From the NCBI GenBank assembly GCA_039028895.1, contig JBCCHF010000004.1, positions 62,001 through 126,000 on the forward strand: a stretch of 64,000 nucleotides of DNA. Direction: 5' to 3'. Under the pieces are notes generated by a model. That model was not told the DNA's origin. It made no database searches and was given only the letters and a program-made list of their open reading frames with translations. The position numbers and the translations under genes were made by a program. This DNA is from JAHDCJ01 sp039028895 (GTDB lineage: Bacteria; Bacteroidota; Bacteroidia; Chitinophagales; Saprospiraceae). The first letter of the stretch is position 1, and each line of letters opens with the position of its first letter. This document shows, piece after piece, positions 17,159 to 26,788 of the stretch.

Positions 17159-18967
17159 ATGGCTACCCCAATCATTTTCCTGGCTTTCGCCAATTCGGAA
17201 ACTGACCCCCTTCCTTCATTAAAAACTGAGGATGATGGTGTTTATAGCACCCTCGCCCGGCGTGCTCCGCAAGGGCATTTCGCCTTACATCGCGATTCAT
17301 CAGTAACCATTCCCAAGATTGCTGAATATCTCGTTTTATTTCGCGATGATCTCGAAGTGTTTATGTATAGTGGACATGCAGAAAGAGACGGTTTATTCCT
17401 TGAGGATGACAAGGCTAATGCACAAGGGATCGCCCAGTTGCTGGCATTATGTCCCAAATTGAAGCTGGTTATCCTCAACGGTTGTTCGACAAAAGGGCAA
17501 GTCGACGAGTTACTCAAGCTGGAAACCAACCCGGTGGTCATCGCAACAAGCGCTCCTGTTGGCGATTTTGCGGCAACGCAGTTTTCCACTACTTTTTTCC
17601 AGTCGATGAGTGACCAGTTTTCCAGTATTGAAGAAGCGTTTAAAGCCGGTATAGCCGCTGCTCAGACTAAACGGGATTCCACAATTGACTTCCAGGATCA
17701 CCGTGGAGGCTTTGACCTCGATGAGGCCATGCCAAAAGATCAATCACTCTGGGGGTTATACAGTAAAAGTGAGACCAATCTGCAGTGGAAGCTGCCAATG
17801 GTGCCCAGCTATTCCAGCAGCCAGGATTACCTGCCAAATGTAAAATTGATCATGACATTAGGTGAAGCACTTTCAGAACACAATACCGAAGTCGCTGGCG
17901 CCTGGAGAAGTTTCGAAAGTCAATGGGAATACATTGAGGATATTGCAGAAGACGATACGCGAACCAGCACTTTCGTCAATACAAAAAACAGCATCCTAAA
18001 AAGTCTGCCTCACCCGATTTCTGAGCAACTCAGGAAATTAATGGTCGAACAACAGGTCGGATCAGAACATAAATTTTACGACAAATTAGGTTCCGATCGA
18101 CTCAAACAACTCAGCCGGACTTACTCCACAGTCATTGAGCTATTTACCTACATTTTCCTCTCACAACTTTGGGAAGAGATCTCAAAAGGAACGGTAAAGG
18201 AGATCAATGCAGGTACCAAAACGATTATACGTGACTTTTTCCGTCTTGATGTGGCAGGCAGGGTTAATTTTTCTTTCCCTGATATGATCTCAAGTGTTTT
18301 GGATGAATTCAGGGCCAATAATATCGAATGTTTCGTTGATGAGCTTAACCCATTAGACAGTTATCCACTAAAGGAGAACAAGACTTTCGAATCTGCCTGG
18401 CAATTTATGGAGACCCTTGAGAACAAACTCTTCAAATTAGGGCGAGCGGATATGGAAAAATTGGAGGCTGATCAGCTCTGCATAATGGCTGAAGAAAAAC
18501 TGGGCCTCATCCTGAGTAGTCTTTCTTTTTTGGCCAATTATCTCATGTTTTCTGTTCAGGATATTGATGCCATCAAATATCGGAATGACAAAAACCCGAA
18601 GTTTCAGCACAAGTTGATCCGGTTCCAACAATTGTTTACGGAATTAGCCATAGAAAAAGAGATACATGCTTCATGTATGGATACGGCTTCCATTCTTTTG
18701 ATCAATACAAAAAATCAGGATAAAGGATTTTTGAGCTTGTCGCCGTTCATTATTGACGAAAATGCATTTGATGATAAATCATCATTGGCCAAACTCCGGT
18801 ATTTCACACGGTACGAAAAACCCATGGACGCATTTGCATATAAACATGTATACAAACCTGATGACTTCCCTTTGGTCATTCAGAGACAGCGGCAATTCCG
18901 AATTGTTCGCGAACAGTTTAATGACTTTTCAACGGCTATTTTTAACCAACCGTTACAAGCCCTATGA
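17159..18967 (+). CDS. CHAT-domain (caspase-HetF) cysteine peptidase
   Basis: 602 aa. Residues 1-190 form a CHAT domain: strand MATPIIFLAFAN, catalytic His73 in VFMYSGHAERDG, catalytic Cys109 in LVILNGCSTKGQV, then VIATSAPVGDFAATQF and F-x-x-A-F-K-A-G, all characteristic of the separase/caspase-clan CHAT family. Residues about 200-602 are mostly helical and unassigned; they probably receive the signal from the NTPase or bind the substrate. No signal peptide or membrane segment, so cytoplasmic. The start is fixed by the in-frame TAG just before it. Its stop overlaps the NTPase start as ATGA, so the two are translationally coupled. The likely output is proteolysis triggered by the NTPase, as in CHAT-based conflict systems; that role is inferred. 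Confidence 0.85.
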   Translation: MATPIIFLAFANSETDPLPSLKTEDDGVYSTLARRAPQGHFALHRDSSVTIPKIAEYLVLFRDDLEVFMYSGHAERDGLFLEDDKANAQGIAQLLALCPKLKLVILNGCSTKGQVDELLKLETNPVVIATSAPVGDFAATQFSTTFFQSMSDQFSSIEEAFKAGIAAAQTKRDSTIDFQDHRGGFDLDEAMPKDQSLWGLYSKSETNLQWKLPMVPSYSSSQDYLPNVKLIMTLGEALSEHNTEVAGAWRSFESQWEYIEDIAEDDTRTSTFVNTKNSILKSLPHPISEQLRKLMVEQQVGSEHKFYDKLGSDRLKQLSRTYSTVIELFTYIFLSQLWEEISKGTVKEINAGTKTIIRDFFRLDVAGRVNFSFPDMISSVLDEFRANNIECFVDELNPLDSYPLKENKTFESAWQFMETLENKLFKLGRADMEKLEADQLCIMAEEKLGLILSSLSFLANYLMFSVQDIDAIKYRNDKNPKFQHKLIRFQQLFTELAIEKEIHASCMDTASILLINTKNQDKGFLSLSPFIIDENAFDDKSSLAKLRYFTRYEKPMDAFAYKHVYKPDDFPLVIQRQRQFRIVREQFNDFSTAIFNQPLQAL

Positions 18968-20949
18968 GAAGTCCATTCAAATTTCTCGACGCCTTTACCC
19001 TGGCGGATAAGCATGCTTTCTTTGGCAGAGACAAAGAGATTGAAGCTTTGTATGATATGGTCTTCAAGTCGCCGCTAATCCTCGTTTATGGCCTTTCCGG
19101 TACAGGAAAAACAAGTTTGATACAATGCGGTCTTGCCGGCAAATTTGATGGTCCTGACTGGTACCCGATTTTTATCAGGCGCCAGGGGGACTTCAGAAAG
19201 TCTATCAAGGATACGATGGATGAAGCGACAAAAGGACATTCCGGCGAAAGCCTGGTTGATTCGGTCAAGTATCTTTTCAGCTATTACCTGAGACCCGTTT
19301 ATCTGATATTTGATCAATTTGAAGAGATTTTTACGGTTGACCCAAATGCAGAAGAACAAATTGAATTCAGGGAAGAGATCCAGGCATTAATCGATGCAGA
19401 ATTGCCTTGTAAGATCATGCTGATCATGCGTGAAGAGTATATCGGCCAGTTGTATGAAATGGAGAAATACATTCCTACTCTTTTTGATTTCCGATTAAGG
19501 GTAGAACCTATGAATATTGCCAAGGTGAAAGAGGTAATGCAGTCTTCATTCCAAAAATTCAACATTTCTCTTGAGGGAGATGATAATGAGCGCCTCCAGC
19601 AAATGGCTGACAATATCAGTGCTGGGAAGTCGGGGGTGCAACTCCCTTACCTTCAGGTTTACCTTGACATGCTCTATAGAGAAGACTATGTGAGGACTTA
19701 TGGTGAAGAAGGATCTCAGGAAGAACTCCCTCTGCTCAATTTTACAGCCGACGAAATTGACAAATTCGGCCAGATTGACGATGTTTTGGAAAAATTCCTG
19801 GAAGAGCAGGTCGGCAGTCTGAGAGCGGAATTGGAAGGCAACAACCAGTTTGTTGATACCCCTGAAAATGCAGTCAGAAACATCCTCGATGCTTTTGTTA
19901 CTGAAGAAGGTACCAAACGTCCGATCTATTACGAGCGTGACGAATACATAAAACTATCCGGACCAGCAGAAGTGATGCTGGCAAGCATTCCTACCAATAC
20001 GCTTACCTGGGTCCTTGATTCATTAGAAACAAGGCGAATTTTACGGTTTTCTAAAGACCAGATCGAATTGGCCCATGATAGTCTCGCAGCCAAGATCGAT
20101 GAAAAGCGTACTGATGAACAACGCCAACTCAATGAGATACTAAGAAGACTCAAAAACAACTATGTCGAACATCAACAGACCGGCGAATTTTTGAGTAGAA
20201 AACAGCTAAACGCATACGAGGATTTCATTCCCAAACTTGGCCTTGAGCCACATATGTTGGAGTATATCCAAAGCAGTCTGAGCAACGCTGATTTCCTTGA
20301 AAATGAAGAGCGCAGGAAACAGGAAGAGAAATTACGGCTGACTGAAGAAAAGCTGGCCGCTGAAACAAGAGCCAAGAAACGCCAAAGAATCTTGTCAGCT
20401 GTAATTGGATTATTCGGAGTTGCTGCTCTTGGGCTAGGTATTTACACAGGTATCCAGGCCGAAAATATCAAAAGAGGTGTATTTTTTGGCGCCATTAACA
20501 ACGGCCATCAATCGATCACAGCCGGTCAATACGAAGCCGCTATCTTTCATTTAGACAAAGCCAAAGAATTCCAGCAAAATATATTCTTCTCCAAAGACGA
20601 ATTAAGCGATACCGTTACCGTCCTTGAAGGACGATGGAATAAACTGGCTGACCTTGTGCCTTCGGCTGACAGCATGCGACTGGAGGGCGAACATTTATGG
20701 CTTTCCTCATTGGCGAACTATAAAGCCGCCAGCCAGCTCACAGATGCTGTTTTGATCACCGAAAGGATCAGTAGCCTTGAAGAAGATATAGAATCTAAGT
20801 TCAACACCTATAAAAACAGCGCAACCATGATCTGGAAATTTGCCGGTTGTGGTCCTGAAGCCTGTAGTGTCTATAAAAAAGCAAAGCAATTAAAGCCCGA
20901 AGATCCGGACTTATTACGTGAGATGAATAAATGTAAATGTGATGGTTAG
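18964..20949 (+). CDS. Membrane-anchored STAND-type NTPase (nSTAND1-like)
   Basis: 661 aa. An FFGRDKEI motif precedes Walker A GLSGTGKTS (43-51) and Walker B YLIFDQFEEIF (113-123, with the DQFEE sequence typical of nSTAND1). A winged-helix-like region follows, with a conserved IELAHDSLA near 370. A charged coiled coil (about 440-474) leads into a single membrane helix at 476-496 (SAVIGLFGVAALGLGIY). Residues 497-661 resemble a TPR pair (ITAGQYEAAIFHLDKAKEF) and should be extracytoplasmic. So the NTPase is inside and a sensor-docking tail outside. It overlaps CHAT by 4 bp and the WD40 gene by 8 bp. STAND NTPases act as signal-gated oligomerising switches. Confidence 0.85.
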   Translation: MRSPFKFLDAFTLADKHAFFGRDKEIEALYDMVFKSPLILVYGLSGTGKTSLIQCGLAGKFDGPDWYPIFIRRQGDFRKSIKDTMDEATKGHSGESLVDSVKYLFSYYLRPVYLIFDQFEEIFTVDPNAEEQIEFREEIQALIDAELPCKIMLIMREEYIGQLYEMEKYIPTLFDFRLRVEPMNIAKVKEVMQSSFQKFNISLEGDDNERLQQMADNISAGKSGVQLPYLQVYLDMLYREDYVRTYGEEGSQEELPLLNFTADEIDKFGQIDDVLEKFLEEQVGSLRAELEGNNQFVDTPENAVRNILDAFVTEEGTKRPIYYERDEYIKLSGPAEVMLASIPTNTLTWVLDSLETRRILRFSKDQIELAHDSLAAKIDEKRTDEQRQLNEILRRLKNNYVEHQQTGEFLSRKQLNAYEDFIPKLGLEPHMLEYIQSSLSNADFLENEERRKQEEKLRLTEEKLAAETRAKKRQRILSAVIGLFGVAALGLGIYTGIQAENIKRGVFFGAINNGHQSITAGQYEAAIFHLDKAKEFQQNIFFSKDELSDTVTVLEGRWNKLADLVPSADSMRLEGEHLWLSSLANYKAASQLTDAVLITERISSLEEDIESKFNTYKNSATMIWKFAGCGPEACSVYKKAKQLKPEDPDLLREMNKCKCDG

Positions 20950-23900
20950 ATTCTGGCTGTTTTTGACTTTTGTCTTAATGAGCCTTTCTGCATTTAGCCA
21001 GGAATGCTATACTCCACTCCTTGCCAAAGGCGATGCTTTCGCCAAAAAAGGGCAATACGAAAAAGCCATCAATATGTACCTGGCTGCGATGAACTGTCCG
21101 GAGCGGGAGGTTGGTGATGGTCTAACCGAAAAGATCCAGCAAGCGCTGGACTCGCGTGTGAGGCAGCTCGAAAAAGCTAAAGAGGAACAAAGAATAGAAG
21201 CAGATAATAGGCGTCTTGCTCAGATAGCAGCAGAAGCGGCAAAAAGACAGGCCACAAAAAAAGCAAGAGAGGCCATGGCCAATGAATTTGTCTTCAAGGC
21301 CCAGACAGAGCCAGACCGTGCAACCGCATTCAGATTAGCAGAGCATGCGCACCGAATCGACCCTGATAATCCCAAAGTGTTGCAGGTTTTACTTGATCTC
21401 ACCAAGCCACAAAAAGAAACAGAGCTACTCCCTCGGGTACTTCATTCGCCAACCGGGGGAGGAATTACTTCTGCCAAGATCTCTCCTGATGGCAGCAAGC
21501 TATTAACAAGCAACTTAGATGGTCATCTTGCTCTATGGGATGCTCAAACCGGAGAAATAATGCATGTAATCAATGCTGATCAAGGTAGTGTTAATGAAGT
21601 AGCCTGGTCACCCAACGGTCTTTTCTTCGCAAGTGGTGGTTCCAATAGTGCAAAAGTTTGGGATGCAAGATCATTGGAACTTAAACAAGAATTCAGAACT
21701 GCAGGAAACGTATTTTCCATCGATTTTTCTCCCAATGGGGAAATAATCGCTACTGCCAGTGACAATTATTTTGCTGAAATTCACGAATTCGATTCCGGTG
21801 AACGGATCAAACTATTTCCAGGTCTACATACATATGTAGATTTTTCAAAAGATGGCAATCAACTGCTAACTGCATCCTGGCTTAGAGAAATTAATGTTTG
21901 GGATGCCAATTCATTCGAACTTATTTCAAAAACCTCTAATGCTTCTTTAAAGAAACCATCTTCTTTAAAGAAACAATTTTCGGCCATTTGGTCAACAGAT
22001 GAATCTATTGTATTGACCACTTCCATTGATGGTAAAATAAGACTTCATGATCCCATTAATTTTGAGCAAACTCAAGCTTTTCCAGGGCCAACAGTCTATA
22101 ATACGGCTGCATTTTCTCCTGATGGTACCAAATTGGCAATCGTTGATGAGTCAAAAAGAGCTGTAAGAATCATTGACCTGCTGACTAAAAAAGAACTTTT
22201 CAGGTTTCATGGCCACTTGGACAATATAATGGAGGTAAATTTTTCTCCGGCTAGTGATAAAATTATTTCAGCGTCACTAGACGGAACAGCCCGAATATGG
22301 AACCTAACCACGAAAACCCCAAGGTGGACGATAAGTTCTACACCTTCACTATTTATTGATGCGTCGGTATCTCCAGACGGAAAATTGATTGCTACAGCAG
22401 AAGGCGCAGGCATAGTGAAAGTTTGGGACTTGTCTAGTCATGAGGAATTGTTTTCTTTAAAAGGGCCAAAGGAAAAGTCAGTACAGACCATTACGTTTTC
22501 CCCAGACGGGAATTACATTGGTGCATCATATGACAAAACAGCCATAATCTGGGATATAACCAGTAAAAAAGAAATTGCAGTTTCAGATGAACTTTCAAGC
22601 CTGATAGTCGGCATCGACATTTCAAAAGATAACAAAATCGCCATCCTGGCAACATTGTACGATGACCTGATCATATGGGATATCGAAACCCAACATCAAA
22701 GTGAAATTTCCGTTGACATCAGGGTTGGAGAAAGAATTGAAGACATTGCCTACTCTTCAAATGGCGACTTTTTTGCAGCAGGGGCCTCCAAATCAGTAGT
22801 GTTTTGGGAAGTCCTGGAGGGGAAATTACAAAATGAATTCAGGGCTTATGAGCATATTAATACTGTTACTGCAATTGATTTTAATCATCAGAATAATCGG
22901 TTAGTGTCTTGCGATCAGTATGAAATCAAAATTTGGGAATTCAATGATACAGGAGGTGACGTCAAAACCATAAGAAGATTATCCTCTCACTGGTTTACTG
23001 ATGTAGAATTTTCTCCCTCAGGGCAGCATATTTTATCGACTGCTACTGACAAGACCATAATGGTCCTGGACGCTGAAACCCTGGAATTTGTAGATACACT
23101 AACAGGTCACACCAGAAAAGTTACCGGAGCAGCCTGGTCTCCTGATGGTGAGACTATCACTTCCTGGTCTCAAGACAACACCATCAGGAAATGGGATCGG
23201 ACATCCGGGCAAGAAAAACCCGGCTTTAATGGTCTTACGGGTGAGTTGAGTTTCGTAGTCACTTCTGCTGACAGCAAATACCTGCTTACTGGACAGTTTG
23301 ATGATATGAAAGCAAAATTGTGGGACCTCGAAACCCAAAAAGTCATTGAGCCCCCTTTTGAGGAAAATGACCCGATAACCTGTGGAGCATTCTCCCCGGA
23401 TAGCAAACTCCTGGCCACAAGCGGCAACAGGGGCAACATCAAAATATGGGATCTGGAAAGAGGTTCGCTTTTGTACACGTTAGAAAACCCGGGAAGTAAG
23501 GTTTATTCATTGGCTTTCTCAGATGATATGAAGAAACTGGCAGCAGGAGTTGGCAACAAGGTAGTCAAGATCTATAACCTCGAAACCAGGGAACCGATTG
23601 AATCATTCCGTGCCAATGGATTTCCGGAAAGGCATTTATTTTTTACTGCAGATGGGAGAAAGTTATTTTACCAAGATCAGGAGCCTACTACGGGGAGTAC
23701 TGAACCAATATTTAACTTTTATGACCTGGACAAATCCAAAAAGAATGACCAAAGGCTTGATTATGTCAACGGTTTTTGTGAGCAATTGGCCATGACAAAA
23801 GATGGAGATATTCTTACGAGAGGTGACAAAAATGGAAAACTGTCTGTCTGGGACATTTCGATCGACCGGGAAGTAAATACCCTGCTTGGACATGATGCAA

Positions 23901-24415
23901 AAATAACGGTTATCGACTATTCACCCGATGATTCCAAAATCCTGACTTGTTCTGAAGATGGAAATGCAAAAATTTGGGATACAGAAACTGGCCAGCTGTT
24001 ACTTACCCTGATTGGAGAAGATGACAAGATTCTGGATGGTTTTTTCCACAGTACAAAGCCATTGGTCTACATCGTATATTCCGATAAAATCCAAAAATGG
24101 TGGCTTGATGGCGAGGAGCTGATTAAAGAATTTACCAGTGAGAATCATGTGCCATACCTTACGCCAGAATTAATGGAAAAATTCAGGATGTATGAGAGTT
24201 TTCAGGCTGCTGATTTGGACGAGGGATATTTTATCCAAACAGGAGATAAAGAACTGATGCTATCCGTGGCTCGTTATTTTATGGCACAAAGTTATCAAAT
24301 AGGAACACTTTCAGAAAGAGAAAAACTCCAGGAAATGGCAGCAGCATTATTTTTGGAATCAACTGGAAATGAAGAAGATTTTTATTTAAAAATGCTTGAG
24401 GCTGGAATTGAGTAA
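20942..24415 (+). CDS. Exported WD40-repeat sensor with N-terminal TPR
   Basis: 1157 aa from the ATG at 20942; a GTG at 20939 adds one residue. A signal peptide (MVRFWLFLTFVLMSLSAFSQ, then Glu-Cys) implies export. A TPR-like helix pair (about 25-60) and a charged coiled coil (60-110) precede the WD40 region. I count about 21 WD-type blades from residue about 165 to 1075 (many ending (K/I)-(V/I)-W-D, with F-S-P-D-G turns), which would make three seven-bladed propellers. The C-terminal 80 residues are helical. Its TPR start resembles the extracytoplasmic tail of the NTPase, so the two may bind in the periplasm. Overlaps the NTPase gene by 8 bp. Probably the ligand- or damage-sensing arm. Confidence 0.85.
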   Translation: MVRFWLFLTFVLMSLSAFSQECYTPLLAKGDAFAKKGQYEKAINMYLAAMNCPEREVGDGLTEKIQQALDSRVRQLEKAKEEQRIEADNRRLAQIAAEAAKRQATKKAREAMANEFVFKAQTEPDRATAFRLAEHAHRIDPDNPKVLQVLLDLTKPQKETELLPRVLHSPTGGGITSAKISPDGSKLLTSNLDGHLALWDAQTGEIMHVINADQGSVNEVAWSPNGLFFASGGSNSAKVWDARSLELKQEFRTAGNVFSIDFSPNGEIIATASDNYFAEIHEFDSGERIKLFPGLHTYVDFSKDGNQLLTASWLREINVWDANSFELISKTSNASLKKPSSLKKQFSAIWSTDESIVLTTSIDGKIRLHDPINFEQTQAFPGPTVYNTAAFSPDGTKLAIVDESKRAVRIIDLLTKKELFRFHGHLDNIMEVNFSPASDKIISASLDGTARIWNLTTKTPRWTISSTPSLFIDASVSPDGKLIATAEGAGIVKVWDLSSHEELFSLKGPKEKSVQTITFSPDGNYIGASYDKTAIIWDITSKKEIAVSDELSSLIVGIDISKDNKIAILATLYDDLIIWDIETQHQSEISVDIRVGERIEDIAYSSNGDFFAAGASKSVVFWEVLEGKLQNEFRAYEHINTVTAIDFNHQNNRLVSCDQYEIKIWEFNDTGGDVKTIRRLSSHWFTDVEFSPSGQHILSTATDKTIMVLDAETLEFVDTLTGHTRKVTGAAWSPDGETITSWSQDNTIRKWDRTSGQEKPGFNGLTGELSFVVTSADSKYLLTGQFDDMKAKLWDLETQKVIEPPFEENDPITCGAFSPDSKLLATSGNRGNIKIWDLERGSLLYTLENPGSKVYSLAFSDDMKKLAAGVGNKVVKIYNLETREPIESFRANGFPERHLFFTADGRKLFYQDQEPTTGSTEPIFNFYDLDKSKKNDQRLDYVNGFCEQLAMTKDGDILTRGDKNGKLSVWDISIDREVNTLLGHDAKITVIDYSPDDSKILTCSEDGNAKIWDTETGQLLLTLIGEDDKILDGFFHSTKPLVYIVYSDKIQKWWLDGEELIKEFTSENHVPYLTPELMEKFRMYESFQAADLDEGYFIQTGDKELMLSVARYFMAQSYQIGTLSEREKLQEMAAALFLESTGNEEDFYLKMLEAGIE

Positions 24416-24432
24416 TGTTCCTTTGTCCAGAT

Positions 24433-26619
24433 TTACTTATTTTCCGACATCACTTTTACTCCATCGTTTTGAGTTAATTTCTCATTACTAATCGGTAAGC
24501 TAAAGTAAACCGTCGTCCCCCTACCCTTTGCCGATCTCAGCCATACATCACCGCCATGCAATTCTATGACTCGCTTACAGATAGAAAGGCCTATTCCGCT
24601 TCCCTCATACTGCATGCTGCTGTGTAGTTTTCGGAACAACTGAAAGATTTGTTTGTGGTATTGCGGGTCGATGCCAATACCATTATCTGAAATCGAAAAA
24701 ATCCAATAATCACCTTTTTCCCTGGCTTTGATTTCAATAACGCATGGTTCATTTTCCTTACGGAATTTAATCGCATTAGACACCAGATTTTGAAACAACT
24801 GAACCAGCATCACCTCAATACCATAAACTGTAGATGGCAGATCAACAAAGTTAAAGGTCACATTATTGGTCCTGATCTGGTGGCCAAGATTACTTAATAC
24901 TGTATTGATTACATTATCAATACTCAGCAAAATCAACGGCTCCTCTGGCGATTCCTTAATCTTGGAATACGACAAAAGATCCTGCACCAGGATGCTCAGG
25001 TTCTTGGAACCACGCGTGATGTAGTCGAGATACTCGTTGACACGACTTTCGTTCACTTTTTCCTTGGCCAATTCGCGTTTGAGCAACTGGGAAAAACTCG
25101 TAACGGTACGCAACGGCTCCTTCATATCGTGGGAGGCGATAAAAGCAAAGCGCTTCAGTTCGGCATTCGACCGGGTTAATTCGGCGGTACGCACTTTCAC
25201 CTTTTCTTCAAGTTTTTCGTTAGACACTTTGAGGATATTCCTGGCAATTCGCAGCTTTTTGGCTTGTTCTTTCAGTTCTTCAGATTGCTGGTTAATCTGT
25301 TCGTTTTTCTCGCTGAGCAGGTCATGCGATTTCTTTTTGATGCGGTAGCTCCTCCAGACCACCAGAACGGTAAAGATCAATAAGATCGCAAACAGCCCAA
25401 GTCCGATCCTGAATTTCCGTTCAGCCAATAACTGTTCATCAGTACTTGCTTTTTCCTGTTGCAGTTCATTGAGCTTTTCATCCTTTTTTGCCAATTGGGA
25501 ATTCGCTTCATATTTGGCTATATGTTTGGCTACAGAAACATTAAACAGGCTATCCTTAATGCTGTGGTGACTTTTCAGATAAAACAGTGAACTGGCTGGT
25601 TCATTTAAGGTTTCATATGCGATGGCCAACAATCTATAGATTTCTGACAGTTCTTTTTTGCGGCTTTGCCTCAAAGCAAAGGACTCTGCTTTTTCTAGTT
25701 TTTCGATGGCCTTGGCAGATTCATATTCTGCTAGATTCAGTCGTCCTTCTAACATGTAAAGCGAGGTCAGTTCGGTATTGATCCCATATTTTTCATGGAT
25801 TTGCCTGGCTTTCGCCAATTTCGCTTTAGCCGTTTTGTGGTTGCCATTTTCGTCGTACATCAAGGCCATCCTGATATTGGTAATAAGAATCCCTCTCTGG
25901 TGACCAACTCGCTGATACCTCATTAAGGCATCATGATAATACTCATAGGCCTCTGAATACTTTTTCTGGAAAGCTAAAACATCCGCATGTGCCAACATGG
26001 CTTTGGTTAACCCTTTTTCAATTTTTTCCTTTTCCAAAACCTGCAATGCTTTACTGCTATAGTCGAAGGCTTTGTCAGCTTCATTCTGATCGAGGTACAG
26101 ACCAGATAGGGTTCCATAGATGTAGGCCATCCCAATCTGGTCATTAATTTTCTCAAAAATTTCTTCTGAGTCTAAGGCATTTTCCAACCCTCTGGGCAAG
26201 TCCCCCAGCCAACGATAAACATGGGCTTTCATCTGGTAAGAAAACCCTAACTCTGTGGAATCTCCTAACTCTAGGGCTTTTTCCGTACCCTTATCAAAGT
26301 ACTTTAAAGCCTCGGGGTAATTCGTTTCATTATAATATCCAAGGCCAATAAAATTATAAGAACGCGGTAATTCGTATGGATAGTCAATCGTTTCGGCGAG
26401 TTTGATAGATTTTTCGCAATAGGCTAATGTCTTGTACGCATTGACCATCCGATACTCAAAAGCGATATCGTTAAATAGCGCCACTTTTTCCTTATCGGAA
26501 ACGGTTTCCAAAGTAGCTTTCAATTTATCAATACGGGTATTGTTCTGAGCTTCCAGGGCGGAAATACTCAGGCACAGGGCAAGTAGTATAAAAATCAGGT
26601 TCTTAAATTCTACTTTCAT
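24433..26619 (-). CDS. TPR-containing membrane sensor histidine kinase
   Basis: 728 aa. Signal peptide 1-24, a periplasmic array of about seven TPR units (30-395), a membrane helix (about 402-420), a coiled coil (430-485), then a HisKA domain with phospho-acceptor His in ASHDMKEPLR and a HATPase domain with the N box LFQNLVSNAIKF, DNGIGI and EGSGIGLSICKR. The H-box and the (L/R)FRKLH segment match the phytochrome-like kinase group common in Bacteroidota. No response regulator gene is adjacent, so it is an orphan kinase. It lies 17 bp tail to tail from the WD40 gene. Confidence 0.88.
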   Translation of the reverse strand: MKVEFKNLIFILLALCLSISALEAQNNTRIDKLKATLETVSDKEKVALFNDIAFEYRMVNAYKTLAYCEKSIKLAETIDYPYELPRSYNFIGLGYYNETNYPEALKYFDKGTEKALELGDSTELGFSYQMKAHVYRWLGDLPRGLENALDSEEIFEKINDQIGMAYIYGTLSGLYLDQNEADKAFDYSSKALQVLEKEKIEKGLTKAMLAHADVLAFQKKYSEAYEYYHDALMRYQRVGHQRGILITNIRMALMYDENGNHKTAKAKLAKARQIHEKYGINTELTSLYMLEGRLNLAEYESAKAIEKLEKAESFALRQSRKKELSEIYRLLAIAYETLNEPASSLFYLKSHHSIKDSLFNVSVAKHIAKYEANSQLAKKDEKLNELQQEKASTDEQLLAERKFRIGLGLFAILLIFTVLVVWRSYRIKKKSHDLLSEKNEQINQQSEELKEQAKKLRIARNILKVSNEKLEEKVKVRTAELTRSNAELKRFAFIASHDMKEPLRTVTSFSQLLKRELAKEKVNESRVNEYLDYITRGSKNLSILVQDLLSYSKIKESPEEPLILLSIDNVINTVLSNLGHQIRTNNVTFNFVDLPSTVYGIEVMLVQLFQNLVSNAIKFRKENEPCVIEIKAREKGDYWIFSISDNGIGIDPQYHKQIFQLFRKLHSSMQYEGSGIGLSICKRVIELHGGDVWLRSAKGRGTTVYFSLPISNEKLTQNDGVKVMSENK

Positions 26620-26725
26620 AGATCGGCTCTACTAATCTTTCTCTGCAAACCTTTTAGATTTTTACTCAACTCTTTAAATAATGTTTCATTTCTAATGTAA
26701 ATATTTAGAGATTTCTTAATCTATT

Positions 26726-26764
26726 GCAAAAAAAAGCGGTCCCGGGAAATTCCGGAACCGCCTT
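26726..26764 (-). terminator. Rho-independent terminator of the cupredoxin-like gene
   Basis: Read on the minus strand, an AAGGCGGTTCCGG arm pairs with CCGGGACCGC (stem 26736-26745 with 26752-26761, one mismatch), then eight or more T. It follows the gene 26789-27529. Confidence 0.8.
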
Positions 26765-26788
26765 CAAATTCTTATTCAAGCGAGTAGG

